From: Ettlia oleoabundans
Lineage: Eukaryota > Chlorophyta > Chlorophyceae > Chlamydomonadales
Reading direction: 5' to 3'
NCBI GenBank assembly: GCA_019693395.1
Contig: JAAMXP010002138.1
Coordinates: forward strand, 1 to 35,496
Length of the DNA: 35,496 nucleotides
This document shows, piece after piece, positions 25,601 through 34,770 of this stretch. The notes under the pieces were generated by a model, which saw only the letters and a program-made list of their open reading frames with translations, was not told the origin of the DNA and made no database searches. Numbering within the stretch: the stretch's first letter is position 1; the number at the start of each line of letters is the position of its first letter. Position numbers and translations under genes: made by a program.

Positions 25601-25632
25601 CCCCGCCGCACAGCCCCTCTCGCCACCGCCAT
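19630..25632 (-). CDS. XEG113: XEG113-like extensin arabinosyltransferase (GT77 family)
   Basis: There are 18 exons: 25522-25632, 25030-25398, 24696-24764, 24387-24515, 24037-24112, 23472-23603, 23099-23178, 22776-22856, 22397-22531, 22095-22170, 21794-21861, 21404-21553, 21123-21228, 20684-20781, 20443-20514, 20115-20258, 19864-19927 and 19630-19670. They give 666 residues; Arabidopsis XEG113 is of similar length. The family adds arabinofuranose to hydroxyproline-linked arabinans of extensins in the Golgi. A type II signal anchor lies at about 15-33 (RTALLLIFALCGLVLASLF), followed by a Ser/Asp-rich stem. The catalytic region has IIIVTWANYHFFDFVLNWVH, YLIGAMDADTGQ, EDFGWGSPTFHKMGRQK and the DxD motif in LCLCDVDTVWVN (244-246). 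Further matches are DILASSDDLSP, LLFFRHSQNTSRFIDEW, VKPYVVHTTFQ with GKRHRLREALLWVDPPEYY, ALNRTIVMPK, WCDRYWGPLEFC and LPFVAPMDHIL. Two introns appear to have GC donors. Suits an alga with a hydroxyproline-rich wall or matrix. Confidence 0.93.
21229..21403 (-). other. GC-AG intron in the arabinosyltransferase gene
   Basis: The exon ends ATG CCC AAG and the intron opens GCACGC (21398-21403, minus). The next exon begins TTG CTG GCT TGG TGC GAC. Other in-phase GT sites would delete the conserved IVMPK or add unrelated residues. Confidence 0.6.
22171..22396 (-). other. GC-AG intron in the arabinosyltransferase gene
   Basis: The exon ends ACC TTC CAG and the intron opens GCAGGT (22391-22396, minus). 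The next exon begins TAT GGC GGC ACG in phase 0. The GT four bases further on would shift the frame. Confidence 0.7.
24960..25032. repeat. Three spaced copies of CTGYCACCCACCC at a splice donor
   Basis: Copies start at about 24960, 24990 and 25019. On the minus strand the last one is the exon 2 donor of the arabinosyltransferase (TGG|GTGGGTGACAG). The other two are near-identical donor-like sequences downstream inside the intron. Confidence 0.8.
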
Positions 25633-25973
25633 AGCCTGTGATGTCCCGAGTGGCGGGTGCGCTACCCGTCACAAGCTGGCACCAGGCTTCTTTGCATCAC
25701 GACCGAGACTGCTGCAACCCTACCGCAGAACTGTCGCAACCGGTGGAACCAAATGATGGCAGCAACGTGTAACCAACACCGCGCTCCCCCGTTATGTAAC
25801 GCAATCGGGCCGGTTGTGCTTGCAAACCGCCTTAAGGCGAAGTTCTTCACCGAAACTTAGGATGTGCTACGCATGCTGCGCTTTAGAAGTGACGCAAATC
25901 TCGTCACATGACGCGAGGGGGTGCGTGGCACAGATGCCGGATTATATACCCGGTCGAGCCTTCCCAGCAAGCT
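25633..25973. promoter_or_regulatory. Divergent promoter region (arabinosyltransferase / ENOD93-like)
   Basis: There are 341 bp between the two start codons. An AT-rich GGATTATATACCCGG element at about 25939-25953 lies 20-35 bases before the ENOD93-like ATG and could be a TATA-like motif. Nothing else is recognised. Confidence 0.4.
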
Positions 25974-26732
25974 ATGGACAGCCTGCTGAAGCTGGTGGGT
26001 TTCAGGACGGCAGATAACTCCGTGGCTCGAGAAGCAGAAGGTGCGTTACTGAAGCATTGCCGGGCGGGGGCCGCTCGTTCCAGTAACCCACAGTGCGGAT
26101 GCAGGAAACTGCCCTATAGGAGCCCGCGCTGACCAGCCGCTCCCCCTCCTCGGCTCCCTCTTCCCCCTCAGCGTTGCCAATGCTCCCACTAAGCCTCTGT
26201 CCTCTGCAGGCCAGTCACAAGCGCACGCGGTCAAGGTGGCTTCGATAGAAGGGCTGCAGGGTGGCGCCCTAGCGTTGGCGGCGTCTTCCACCACCGTGCT
26301 TGGCGCGTGCAAGCTTTTCCCTCGCTTCAACAGGAGCCTGAGCGTCAGCGGCAAGACGGCGCTGATTGTGAGTGCCAATATCGGCTGCTGGGTGTTGGGT
26401 TCGCTGCTGTTGGGTTTTAATGTTGTTGTGCTGCTGCCATGGTATCTCCACGCCCCTTTGGTATCCGGCCAGAGCCGAGGCGATGGGCGCATTAAACATC
26501 ATCCCAGCAGCAACCTGTCTGTCCGTGATCTGACTGCTCGACTGGTCAGGCGCGCAGCCATCGTCAGTGTGCTTGTTGCCAACTGGCTTATTGCTCGTCC
26601 TCCTTGCTGCTGCTGTGCTCCTTGCGCCCATAGGTCTCGCCAGCATTTGCCTCGTTTTTCCTGCTCGCGGAGCTGAAATTGAACGAATTTAAGAAAAAGA
26701 AGCAGCACGCACAGTGGGAATCACGTAGCTGA
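25974..26732 (+). CDS. Early nodulin 93 (ENOD93)-like small membrane protein
   Basis: The exons are 25974-26040, 26210-26367 and 26634-26732, giving 107 residues with consistent phases. The N-terminus MDSLLKLVGFRTADNSVARE is short and polar. It is followed by the family-like layout AVKVASIEGLQGGALALAAS, a basic bend KLFPRFNRSLSVSGKTALI, a second hydrophobic helix PAFASFFLLAEL and a Lys-rich end (NEFKKKKQHAQWES). Plant ENOD93 proteins show the same two-helix pattern with a central P(W/R)..N..(G)(K/Q)ALI motif. They are small, membrane-associated and probably mitochondrial. The assignment is by pattern only; a HIG1-type protein is an alternative. Confidence 0.6.
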
Positions 26733-27608
26733 CTTCCACTGCGCACACAATCTGGCAGCCTGAGCATAAGGGCGCTCTGCGGCTTGCGGCAATCTGTAGC
26801 ACCATTGAAATGCATGCCCTCCATCGTTTCTGCCCTGTTTCTTTCCGTGCACGCTTTGTTGTAGTAGTTCCCCGTTTTGCTTTCTCTCCCGTTCCCTGCT
26901 TCATCAACTGCAACATTACATCTTGCTGCCTGTCAGAGGGCGTCAGCTTTGCATTGCCTGCTGGTGATAGCATTCCATGCATCCATGCCTGATGTGTTAA
27001 ACAACACCCGAAATGTAACCCTTGCCTCTCAGTATGAATGGAAGGCAGTGCAGGAATTTCCAGCACTACAGGCATCCCTTGGTCCGGACCAGGTGCATGA
27101 CAACGTGATGCAGCTTTGCTCACTGACTGTATAAGTTGATCCCGACTGTTGCAGGTAGCCTAAATTCAATAGCAATATCAGCCTCAAGGACAAGCTAGCA
27201 GAAGGCTCACGTTCTCCAGCCGCTGGAACACCCTGCATAGTGTCAGCAGCTCTGGAATAGATCACATAGCTGTTGCACGTTACAGCTGGAAAGGCAGACC
27301 TCATCCTGTCCAATTCGGATCTGTGCCAGCCAGATTAGTATATCGTGACCCAGGATGGGCAGCACTACCTTTCCTCTACACCGCGTCCATCGCGTGGCGG
27401 CAGCCTCCTGTTTGATATGGTGCGCTTGCTTGGCCAGCTTCAATGCACCGCAAGTACCCTGGGTTGAGGGTGGTGGCAGAGTGGCCGTGCGCTGGATCTG
27501 CATATACATGGTTGCTCCCGCTTCAAGCGTTCATTGAATTGCATATGTGTTACTATATACACCAGGCAACACATCCTACCAAGGGATGCCTCTGACTCGT
27601 GACTCGTG
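26733..27608 (+). other. ENOD93-like 3' UTR and TLC-gene upstream region
   Basis: This is 876 bp without a convincing coding exon. TGTAA at 27014-27018 suits the end of the ENOD93-like transcript. The rest should hold the promoter and leader of the TLC gene. An extra upstream TLC exon cannot be excluded, because TACAG just inside the chosen start could be an acceptor. Confidence 0.45.
27014..27018 (+). terminator. TGTAA polyadenylation signal of the ENOD93-like gene
   Basis: TGTAA lies 282 bases after the stop codon on the coding strand. Confidence 0.45.
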
Positions 27609-29498
27609 ATGTACAGGAGCATGGTCAGCCTGGCTGCACATCTGATCAGCCTGGTGCTATGGCGAGGCTACAGCAAGGCATTGCGTCCCTCCGAGCGGCG
27701 CCAGTGGTGCAACAAGATTGCATGCGGCTTGCATGTGAGCATTATGGCAGCCAGGCAGGAAACACCATCCTAGTGTTCGTGCATGACCTCATGGCTGCCG
27801 GTGCATTACTTTGGGAGCCTGGAGTTGAAGTATGGTTCCGCCTTCTGTTGTGCAGGCTGCCGTGCTATCCTACAACCAGGCATGGAACCTGTTTGATCCG
27901 GTGTTTACAGAAGACCCGCTGCACGGTGTCACAGGTCAGTACTGGTTGTTTATGGTAGCTTTCTGGCTTACCACTTGCAGCTACAACTCACATGTGTTGA
28001 TCATACTGACAGCAGAAGGGCAGAGCGGAGGGTGCTTGCACCACACAGCTTGCCAATTTTGCCAACCTTTTGCCCTTGAAACGCCGCATACAACGTTCAC
28101 CTGCTTTACTGGCTTTTGACAGGGTGATGCTGACCCTTGCGCCAACCTTTCCTCCCCTTCCCGACACGCAGACAGCCACTTCTTTTGGGGCTCAGTGCTG
28201 CTGGGATATTTAGTGTATGATACTGCCTACTCCCTGCTATTTTTCAAGCTCAGCAGTGGTGCAGTGATGCTGGCTCATCATCTCGTTGGCATCGCAGGCT
28301 GCGTGATAGGTGGGTGCAGAGGCTGGGCTTTGATTCTGATTTTTGGGGCTGCATGCAGGCTGGCATATTAAGTCAGGCTGTGTGCAGACGACGGGGCTGA
28401 GATGAGGGTCTCATGCTGCTAACAACAGAATATATGCACCCCTCCCTGCAGGCGTGTATTTCAACAAGTTGGCGGCTTTTGGAATAGTGATAGAAGTGTT
28501 CTTCGAGTCCTGCAATCCGCTGCTGCATGTGCGTGCCGTGGGTGTTATTGCTGGGCTGTGCATGCATGGCAGTGGAGACATAGGTTGGACGCTCGCAACC
28601 CTTGAGATGCATACACAGAAATATGGCATGTGGGCAGTCAGTTACGTAGGTTCATAAGCCCCGGGGTTGGATGGCTGACAGCCCCTCAGGTGCCCTTTGT
28701 TAGGCCCAGGTTGTACGCTCATCCGGTGTCCATATCAACTGGTTAGAGGCCCTTTGCATGTGACCCTGTGCACCCAGGTTCCAGCAGCGCTCGTTGCACC
28801 CATCCCTGCTGCAGGTGCTGGGTTGCATGAAGGTTGCAGGCAAGGCGCATGGCGCCACCTACAACGCTCTCAGCAAGCTCTTTGTGGCGCAGTTCTTCCT
28901 GTTCAGGTCAGATTGATGTGACTATGTGTTAGACCTAGCCACATGTGGAGTTCCACAGGGTTTCTTGCTTTTGCTTCAGCAAGGATGCTGATGGTGCTTG
29001 CTTGCCGATGCTGGTGGTGGAATGTAGGGTCGTTATCAGCAACATATATTTCTTCAAGCTGGTGCGCATCGTGCTGCGGCTGGACCAGCAACCATGGTGG
29101 GCGTGGGCAGGTGAGGCATCATTTGCAGTTATGCCATGTTCGCTGTTCACTTCAGCTGGCTGGCTGGTTGATGCACACTACAGATCCAGGTAGCAGGTGT
29201 GTGGTCGGTGACTTGACTCCCTGTCAACCGTCTCATGGTTTATGTCAACATGTCTGCAGGTGTATACGTGTTCGGCGTGCTGAACCTGCTGAATGCCTTC
29301 TGGCTGGTCAAGCTCGTGCGCATGGCATCTGGGAAAGCGGCCCCACAGTGCAACAAGGCTGCGGGCGCAGCCAGGTCCCCTGTCCTCGCAGCAGCAGCAG
29401 CAGCAGCCGTCGCTGAGCTCTCAGGCAAAGGCACAGCGCGGTGCCACGTGCCAGTGATGGCGTATGCCGTAGCCGAACATTCTGCCAAGATGGACTAA
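27609..29498 (+). CDS. TLC (TRAM-LAG1-CLN8) domain multi-pass membrane protein
   Basis: The exons are 27609-27734, 27856-27934, 28172-28309, 28452-28528, 28815-28906, 29028-29110 and 29260-29498, all in phase, giving 277 residues. TLC proteins are ER or plasma-membrane proteins of lipid metabolism or sensing, related to TLCD4/TMEM56. Landmarks are AAHLISLVLWRGYSKAL (TM1), LHAAVLSYNQAWNLF, DPLHGVTDSHFFWGSVLLGY, LVYDTAYSLLFFKL, the paired histidines in AVMLAHHLVGIAG, and FGIVIEVFFESCNPLLH. Two more helices follow (LFVAQFFLFRVVISNIYFFK; FGVLNLLNAFWLVKLVRM). The tail has a poly-Ala run. It lacks the Lag1 motif of ceramide synthases as far as I can see, so catalysis is not implied. The N-terminal start is the least certain point. 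Confidence 0.82.
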
Positions 29499-29556
29499 CA
29501 CAATAAGCGGTATGCAACACCATTGAGCATTTGCTCCTGTATATATTTCCACTGCT

Positions 29557-29561
29557 TTACA
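29557..29561 (-). terminator. TGTAA polyadenylation signal of the D27-like gene
   Basis: TTACA on the plus strand reads TGTAA on the minus strand, 145 bases after the D27-like stop. Confidence 0.5.
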
Positions 29562-29660
29562 ACAAGAGTTACGTTTTGACTGATAATGGTGGCTGCTGTC
29601 ACATACAGATAAATTAATCTGACTTGTGAATGAGTAATGTAGGAATACAAATATTTTTCT

Positions 29661-29665
29661 TGTAA
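29661..29665 (+). terminator. TGTAA polyadenylation signal of the TLC gene
   Basis: TGTAA lies 163 bases after the TLC stop and only 41 bases before the convergent D27-like stop. With the opposite signal at 29557-29561, the two 3' UTRs would overlap. Confidence 0.55.
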
Positions 29666-29705
29666 ATCAACAACACCCGACCTTGAGTTGGTCAACATTG
29701 CCGCG

Positions 29706-31154
29706 TCAATCCAGCTTGTGGCATCTCTGGCTTCCAGGTACCGCCGTGGGGCAGCTGGCCAGGCAGGGCTGCATGGAGACAGGGTCCTCGTTCAGAGGTG
29801 GCGGGCGCTTGCCAAACACCATCTGCAGCCAGTCATGAGGGCGATTGCAGCAGCTCACGTACAACACAAACCCTCGGCGCAGCATAAGAAAGTGCCAAGC
29901 TGTCAGGCAAACTACACCATGGCCATTGCTGGGTTGTGAGATTCTTAGCAAGGCAGCTCTGCTCCCTCTCTTTCTTTCTCCTTCCTTCCCTCCCTCCCTT
30001 CCTCCCTCCCTCCCTTCCTCCATCCCTCATCCCTCCCTCCGTCTCTCAATCCCTCCCTCCATCCAATGTTACCTCACAGCTAAGGTCTTCAAAGTTGGGT
30101 GTCATCGTGAGCGGCATGCCGAGCTGCTCTGTGAAAAACTGTTGTGTTGGGCTTTTGCATAGGTTGATGCACATTCCTACACAACCGCTCTCCGCTAGGT
30201 ATCTGCACCGCTCAATCTTGACGGTGCTCATCTGCTGCTGCCCATCCACCTCAGTCATGGCAGTCTGCATCGGCCCAACCTGCAGGTGGAAAGCAACGGG
30301 ACTCGCATGCTTGGTGGAGCACCCTGCAGGACTTACATGGTTGTCGTGGTCACAGCCGTGGCAGCTAGGCAGCCATGCGGCCATCTCACCAGCCATGTGA
30401 AGAAGGCAGGAGTGATGCGGGCATTCAATTCTGCACCGCAGGTGAGGGGAAAGACGAAGGGTTGCCAGGCATTCAGCCCTGAGCGCAGAAACCTACCTAG
30501 AAACCTAAATTTCCAGCATCTCACAATGGTTGGGTGACTAATCGGCATACATGCACTTGAAGCAGAGATCCACCTACCTGCGCCCCACTTGCTGTAAGGG
30601 AAGAGCTTGCGGAACCAGGCGGGGACTTGCGGGAAGCCCTGGATGACTGCGTCCCGCTGCTGAGCCGCGGTACGGCCCCTCATCAAAGCTCTAGACACCT
30701 CCACCATGCCCTTGAAGGTCTCTGGACCCTCCTTCCAGCTGCATTTTATAGAAAGCAAGCAGACTTGAGGCGGCACACTGCCAGCCTTGCTGACCCAGCC
30801 TCATGGCACCGTGAACGGTGCCAGCCATTCACTTGCAGTTTGACTGAGCTTGGACGAATCAGCGCTTCCATACCTGCGTTCCGACTGCCAGCCTGCTATG
30901 TTACCGTAGGCCACCCGACACAAAGCGATAAAAGCGATATCTGTCCATGAGTCCTTGTACTCTACTGCAGCCGAGGGCATGCCGCCGCCCTGCTGCCGTT
31001 CCTGCAGCGGCGGTGGCGACGGGCCTGCAGCCGCTGACGGGGCTGCCACCACAAGACGCCGTCGTCTTTTTATGTCGCTGCTGTCCCGGCCTGCATTTGC
31101 CGGAAAGCAGAGCCGACGAGGAAGCACCACAGACGTACGGCACTGGTGCTGCAT
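29706..31154 (-). CDS. D27: D27-like beta-carotene isomerase family protein, plastid-targeted
   Basis: The exons are 30874-31154, 30578-30738, 30390-30430, 30073-30279 and 29706-29822, giving 268 residues, the usual family length. DWARF27 proteins are plastid iron-containing carotenoid cis/trans isomerases; in land plants one member starts strigolactone synthesis. The N-terminus (MQHQCRTSVVLPRRLCFPAN) is rich in Ser/Ala/Arg, as a transit peptide. Family matches run in order: EYKDSWTDIAFIALCR, MVEVSRALMRGRTAAQQRDA, PAWFRKLFPYSKWGAELNAR, ITPAFFTWL, and the Cys-rich core IERCRYLAESGCVGMCINLC. Then come PTQQFFTEQLGMPLTMTPNF and EDLSCEMVFGKRPP. Algae have several D27-like paralogues, so the exact reaction is not fixed. 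Confidence 0.92.
29961..30064. repeat. Imperfect (CCCT/CTTC)n pyrimidine tract
   Basis: About 100 bases of almost pure C/T on the plus strand (CCTTCC, CCCTCCCT units). It lies inside the last D27-like intron (29823-30072), a few bases after the donor, where the transcript reads as a purine (GGGA/GGAA) tract. Confidence 0.85.
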
Positions 31155-31882
31155 GTGAGTTGCAATGTCCAACAGAAATCGTATGATCAGCAACAGTATT
31201 GTGCACCTAGGCCTTCTTCCAAGAAGCAAGAAGGTCTTTGCTCGAATCTTTTCATGTAGCTGACCTGGCGCCCGGCAATACCTGACTAGGACGCAGCGGG
31301 CACCCCACCGCCACCCGTTGTCTCCCAACAAAGGGAAGATGAAAGTTTATAACTGATCATTTGCCAGCTGACAGTGTCGATCAGCTGTCTTGGTTGTAAG
31401 ATTGCATTTGAGAGTTGTAGCAGGCGGCTTGACCCTCCCCTCTGCACAAGCCGATGAGGGGCGCTTCTTTGGATTGCATGCTAGTTTGTTGTTTGCTACC
31501 TTACACAACCTCATTGGTCACACACTATGAGCCTGTATAGCGCCGTGCATTAACAGTTCCCAGAGCATCTCATGGGAAGCAGGCAGGAGTCACTGCTGGA
31601 TCCACCTGCCGAGAGTAACGGCACCTGCTGCTGGCCGTCTGTGTTGGCCTTCAATGTGCATGATCCAGCAAGGAGCAAGGTCGGTGCATGATACAGCCGC
31701 ATGCGATATGGTATCAGATTGGAATGTGGTTCGGCACATCTGCATAGGCCGCCTATATCATGTGCGGCATCACCGCGGCGCCTTAGCTGATGTGGCTTGA
31801 TGAGGCCATCTTAGCTCTGTGCGCCAATCGCCTCTCGCCAAATTGTGTACTTAGTTATAAGGTTTCTGCAACAACAGCGCCA
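31155..31882. promoter_or_regulatory. Divergent region between D27-like and ribosome recycling factor genes
   Basis: About 730 bp lie between two plastid-protein genes read away from each other. It should contain both promoters and leaders. I see no tRNA-like or other gene. An in-frame upstream ATG at 31790 would lengthen the recycling factor by 31 residues. Confidence 0.4.
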
Positions 31883-34354
31883 ATGTCTGTTGCGGCATCG
31901 GCCCTTGCCTCACAGCGGGCTCCTTGCGTTGTTCGGACCGCCCACCCAGCCTCATCACGACAAAAAGCACAATGTTCCGGCAGCTTCTTCCGCCCCGCTA
32001 ACCGGTTGACAGCAGGGCGAGGCCAGAGGTGCGGCAGCAGCGCTGCGGACTGCAGATACTGGAAACCAGGGGTGCATTTGAGCATAGTAACAATACGCAC
32101 AGTGGCTTATCATCGCACATTGCGCCAGGGGCTGCAGGCTGTCGGTCCGGCGGGCGATGCTGACGGTGGCGGCATCAGCAGAGGTGGAGATTACGGTGGA
32201 AGAAGATGCGGTGCGGCTTGCCTGCTGCCGCCTGGTCGGAGACCTGATGCATTTTGTTGCTCGCAACCCATGCACATCAACACAGTGTAGAGCAAACAGC
32301 TGTCGACCCCCTGCAGCACTTGCACCATAACCTGTTCGCCTCTTGATGCTCTTTGCCCCTGCTGCCTGCCTTTACCTGGCCCACTCTCATCTCCCTGCTG
32401 CCATGTCCTATGCTCGCTGATGGCAGATGGAGAAGATGGAGAAGTCTGTGGAGAGCGTCAAGCGCAGCTTTGCCACCGTTCGCACGGGGCGCGCCAACCC
32501 GGCCATGCTGGACCGAATTGAGGTGGGGCGCTGGGACGCGGCGGCTAAGCTGGGTGCTGCATGACAGGCGGTTTTTGGGGGCTGTGGCATATGGAAGAAT
32601 CAAGTGTTTGCGCTGCTCCTGTGCCCCTCTGCTGTTGTCTATCCACCCCTTTGCTGTTTATCCACCCGATTTGCTCCGGCCCGCCTTACCCTGCAGTTTG
32701 ACTACTATGGTGCCATGACCCCGCTTCGCACGGTTGCAAACGTCAGCACGCCAGAGTCATCGCTGCTAGTGATACAGGCAAGCACCGTGCGTCTGCTGTG
32801 GTGCCATAGCTACTGGTTGGCCAGCCGCCCGGCCAGGGGCTCCAACCTGCAGCCGCTTGTTGGCTTCAACATACGTTTGACACAGCGCAGAAGTTGTGGT
32901 GGGCACCAGCACCAAGCCACTTTCCCTGGCTACAGTGGGGGTGCTGGCTGCTGCAGCATGATCTTGTGCACTGGCTACTGTCCACCTTGTTTTCAAGCAT
33001 AGCACCGTGGTGCTGTGGCTCAATGTTCCCGTACCCTCCTGGTCTTACCTCCCTTTCCCTGCTTTCTTCCTTGGGCTTGCTTAATTATGTTACTCTGTTA
33101 CCCTTGTATTTAGCCTCGCCGATTGCTGCTTACCCAATACATTGTCCCATCTTTGCTTCCTTCCCACTTGCCGCAGCCTTATGACAACTCGGCCATCCCT
33201 GCCATTGAGAAGGCCATCATGCAGAGCGACCTGGGGCTCACACCAAACAACGACGGACGCGTAATTCGCCTGCAAGTGCCGCAACTCACAGCGGTCAGTC
33301 GTTCTTGTGCTGTGCTGTGCACAGCTGTGTGTGGGTTGGTGGCTGAGGGGTTGTGCGCGTGGTGTGATCTATCGGGAGCGGGCGTCTGGCGCTGGATTTA
33401 TGGACGTATTTTTTTCCTTCTTATGGGAATGTGTCTTAGGGCAATTGGGTCAGTCAACATGCACCAATGTGGATCAGTCGTGCTCCCCTCCTCATTACCT
33501 TGCCTGCTTTTCCTTGCCCCCAAGCAGGAGCGGCGCAAGGAGATGGTGAAGACTGTGAGCAAGCTGGGTGAGGAGGGCAAGGTGGCTGTGCGCAACGTGC
33601 GGCGGGACGCCATGAAGGCGATTGAGAAGCTGGAGAAGGAGGGCAGCATCTCGGGTGAGGGAGCAAGACGTGTGCTTGGTGTAATGTGCTGCTCTGTTCT
33701 TCAGGATGCACGGTGTGGCCTCCGGGAGGTTGTGTGGGCGGTTGCTGGCCGCTGGCTGTCTGCATCTTGATTCGTGTTGGGGTGGCAGCCGAAATGCTGC
33801 ACCAGAGCTCTCCCTGCCTCCATCCTTGCCTGCTGGCCTTTTCCGTGTATGGCTTGGCTATGTTGCCCCAATGGCCTGCTTGCGTGCTTGTTTGTCACCA
33901 TGCTCCTTGCCCTCGCTAAACATCCATAACAGAGGACCAGCGCAAGGGTCTGGAGGATGCTGTGCAGAAGCTGACGGATGAGTATGTGAAGCAGGTGGGC
34001 TGGGGGTGGGTGGCTGACCCAGGCAGTGTGGGTACAGGGCTGATTGTGGCTGGGGGCAAGCTGGGATCGTTCATTCAAGTAAGTGCAGTTGTGCTTGACA
34101 CAATCTGCTCAGCAAGGGCTGCTCCTGTCCTTGGGCGTCCAGCTGGTGTGTCACCTCCATAGGTGCGGTTTCGAGTTTGGTCCAACCACCATCTCCTGCT
34201 GCCCTGCTGGCAGCCACCAGTCCCTCCGCCTCGCTGCTGCTACCCTCCAGCTTGCAAGGTGCACGGTTGCCATTTTTGCCTGGTTTGGCTTGCTGTCTTC
34301 CTGCAGATTGATGGATTGGCCAAGGCTAAGAGCGATGAGCTGACAAAGGTTTGA
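31883..34354 (+). CDS. RRF: Ribosome recycling factor, chloroplast type
   Basis: The exons are 31883-32028, 32138-32210, 32427-32522, 32697-32777, 33177-33293, 33528-33654, 33933-33994 and 34307-34354, giving 249 residues. RRF releases mRNA and tRNA from post-termination ribosomes together with EF-G. The first ~50 residues ([20 protein letters not shown]) form a chloroplast transit peptide. [20 protein letters not shown] precedes the mature RRF fold: [94 protein letters not shown], then [58 protein letters not shown] and the end [15 protein letters not shown]. All hallmark segments are present. The intron after exon 4 appears to have a GC donor (CAG|GCAAGC). The exon 2 acceptor could also be ten bases upstream. 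Confidence 0.95.
32778..33176 (+). other. GC-AG intron in the ribosome recycling factor gene
   Basis: The exon ends GTG ATA CAG and the intron opens GCAAGC; the next exon begins CCT TAT GAC. This restores the conserved LVIQPYD. A GT nine bases downstream would insert three extra residues. Confidence 0.7.
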
Positions 34355-34770
34355 GGCGCACGAACAAAGGACAGACGGCTAATGTTGATCGTTTCTATGG
34401 CAGACAGACAGAGGGGTACCTTGCACCTCCCTCAATGGCCTGCTACATCACACGTTCACACCGATGCTGCTCTGATGGTGCCTGCTTGTTGATTGGAAGG
34501 GCCGTTAATGCAACCTGTGCCCAGCACTGTTTGAAAGCTTATTTACCATGCAGTACATGAGAATAAACAGGTTGATTTCAATGTTTGTCCATGCATGGAA
34601 GGTGCACATGCAGAGTTTTGTTGTAGGAGTTTTCGATGAAATTGGGAGATCAAAGCTGCAAGGTGAAGGTGCAAGACAGTGGCATCGGCATGGCCCCTTG
34701 TTTGCTGTAGTTAAGCCGCCTTCCTGGCCAAACGCTGGCCTGCTCCCCTCGTCAGAAGCTGTTTAGCTCC
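34355..34770. other. Convergent 3' intergenic stretch
   Basis: About 416 bp lie between the recycling factor stop (+) and the stop of the last gene (-). No gene and no exact TGTAA were seen; a TGTAG occurs near 34623. Confidence 0.4.
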
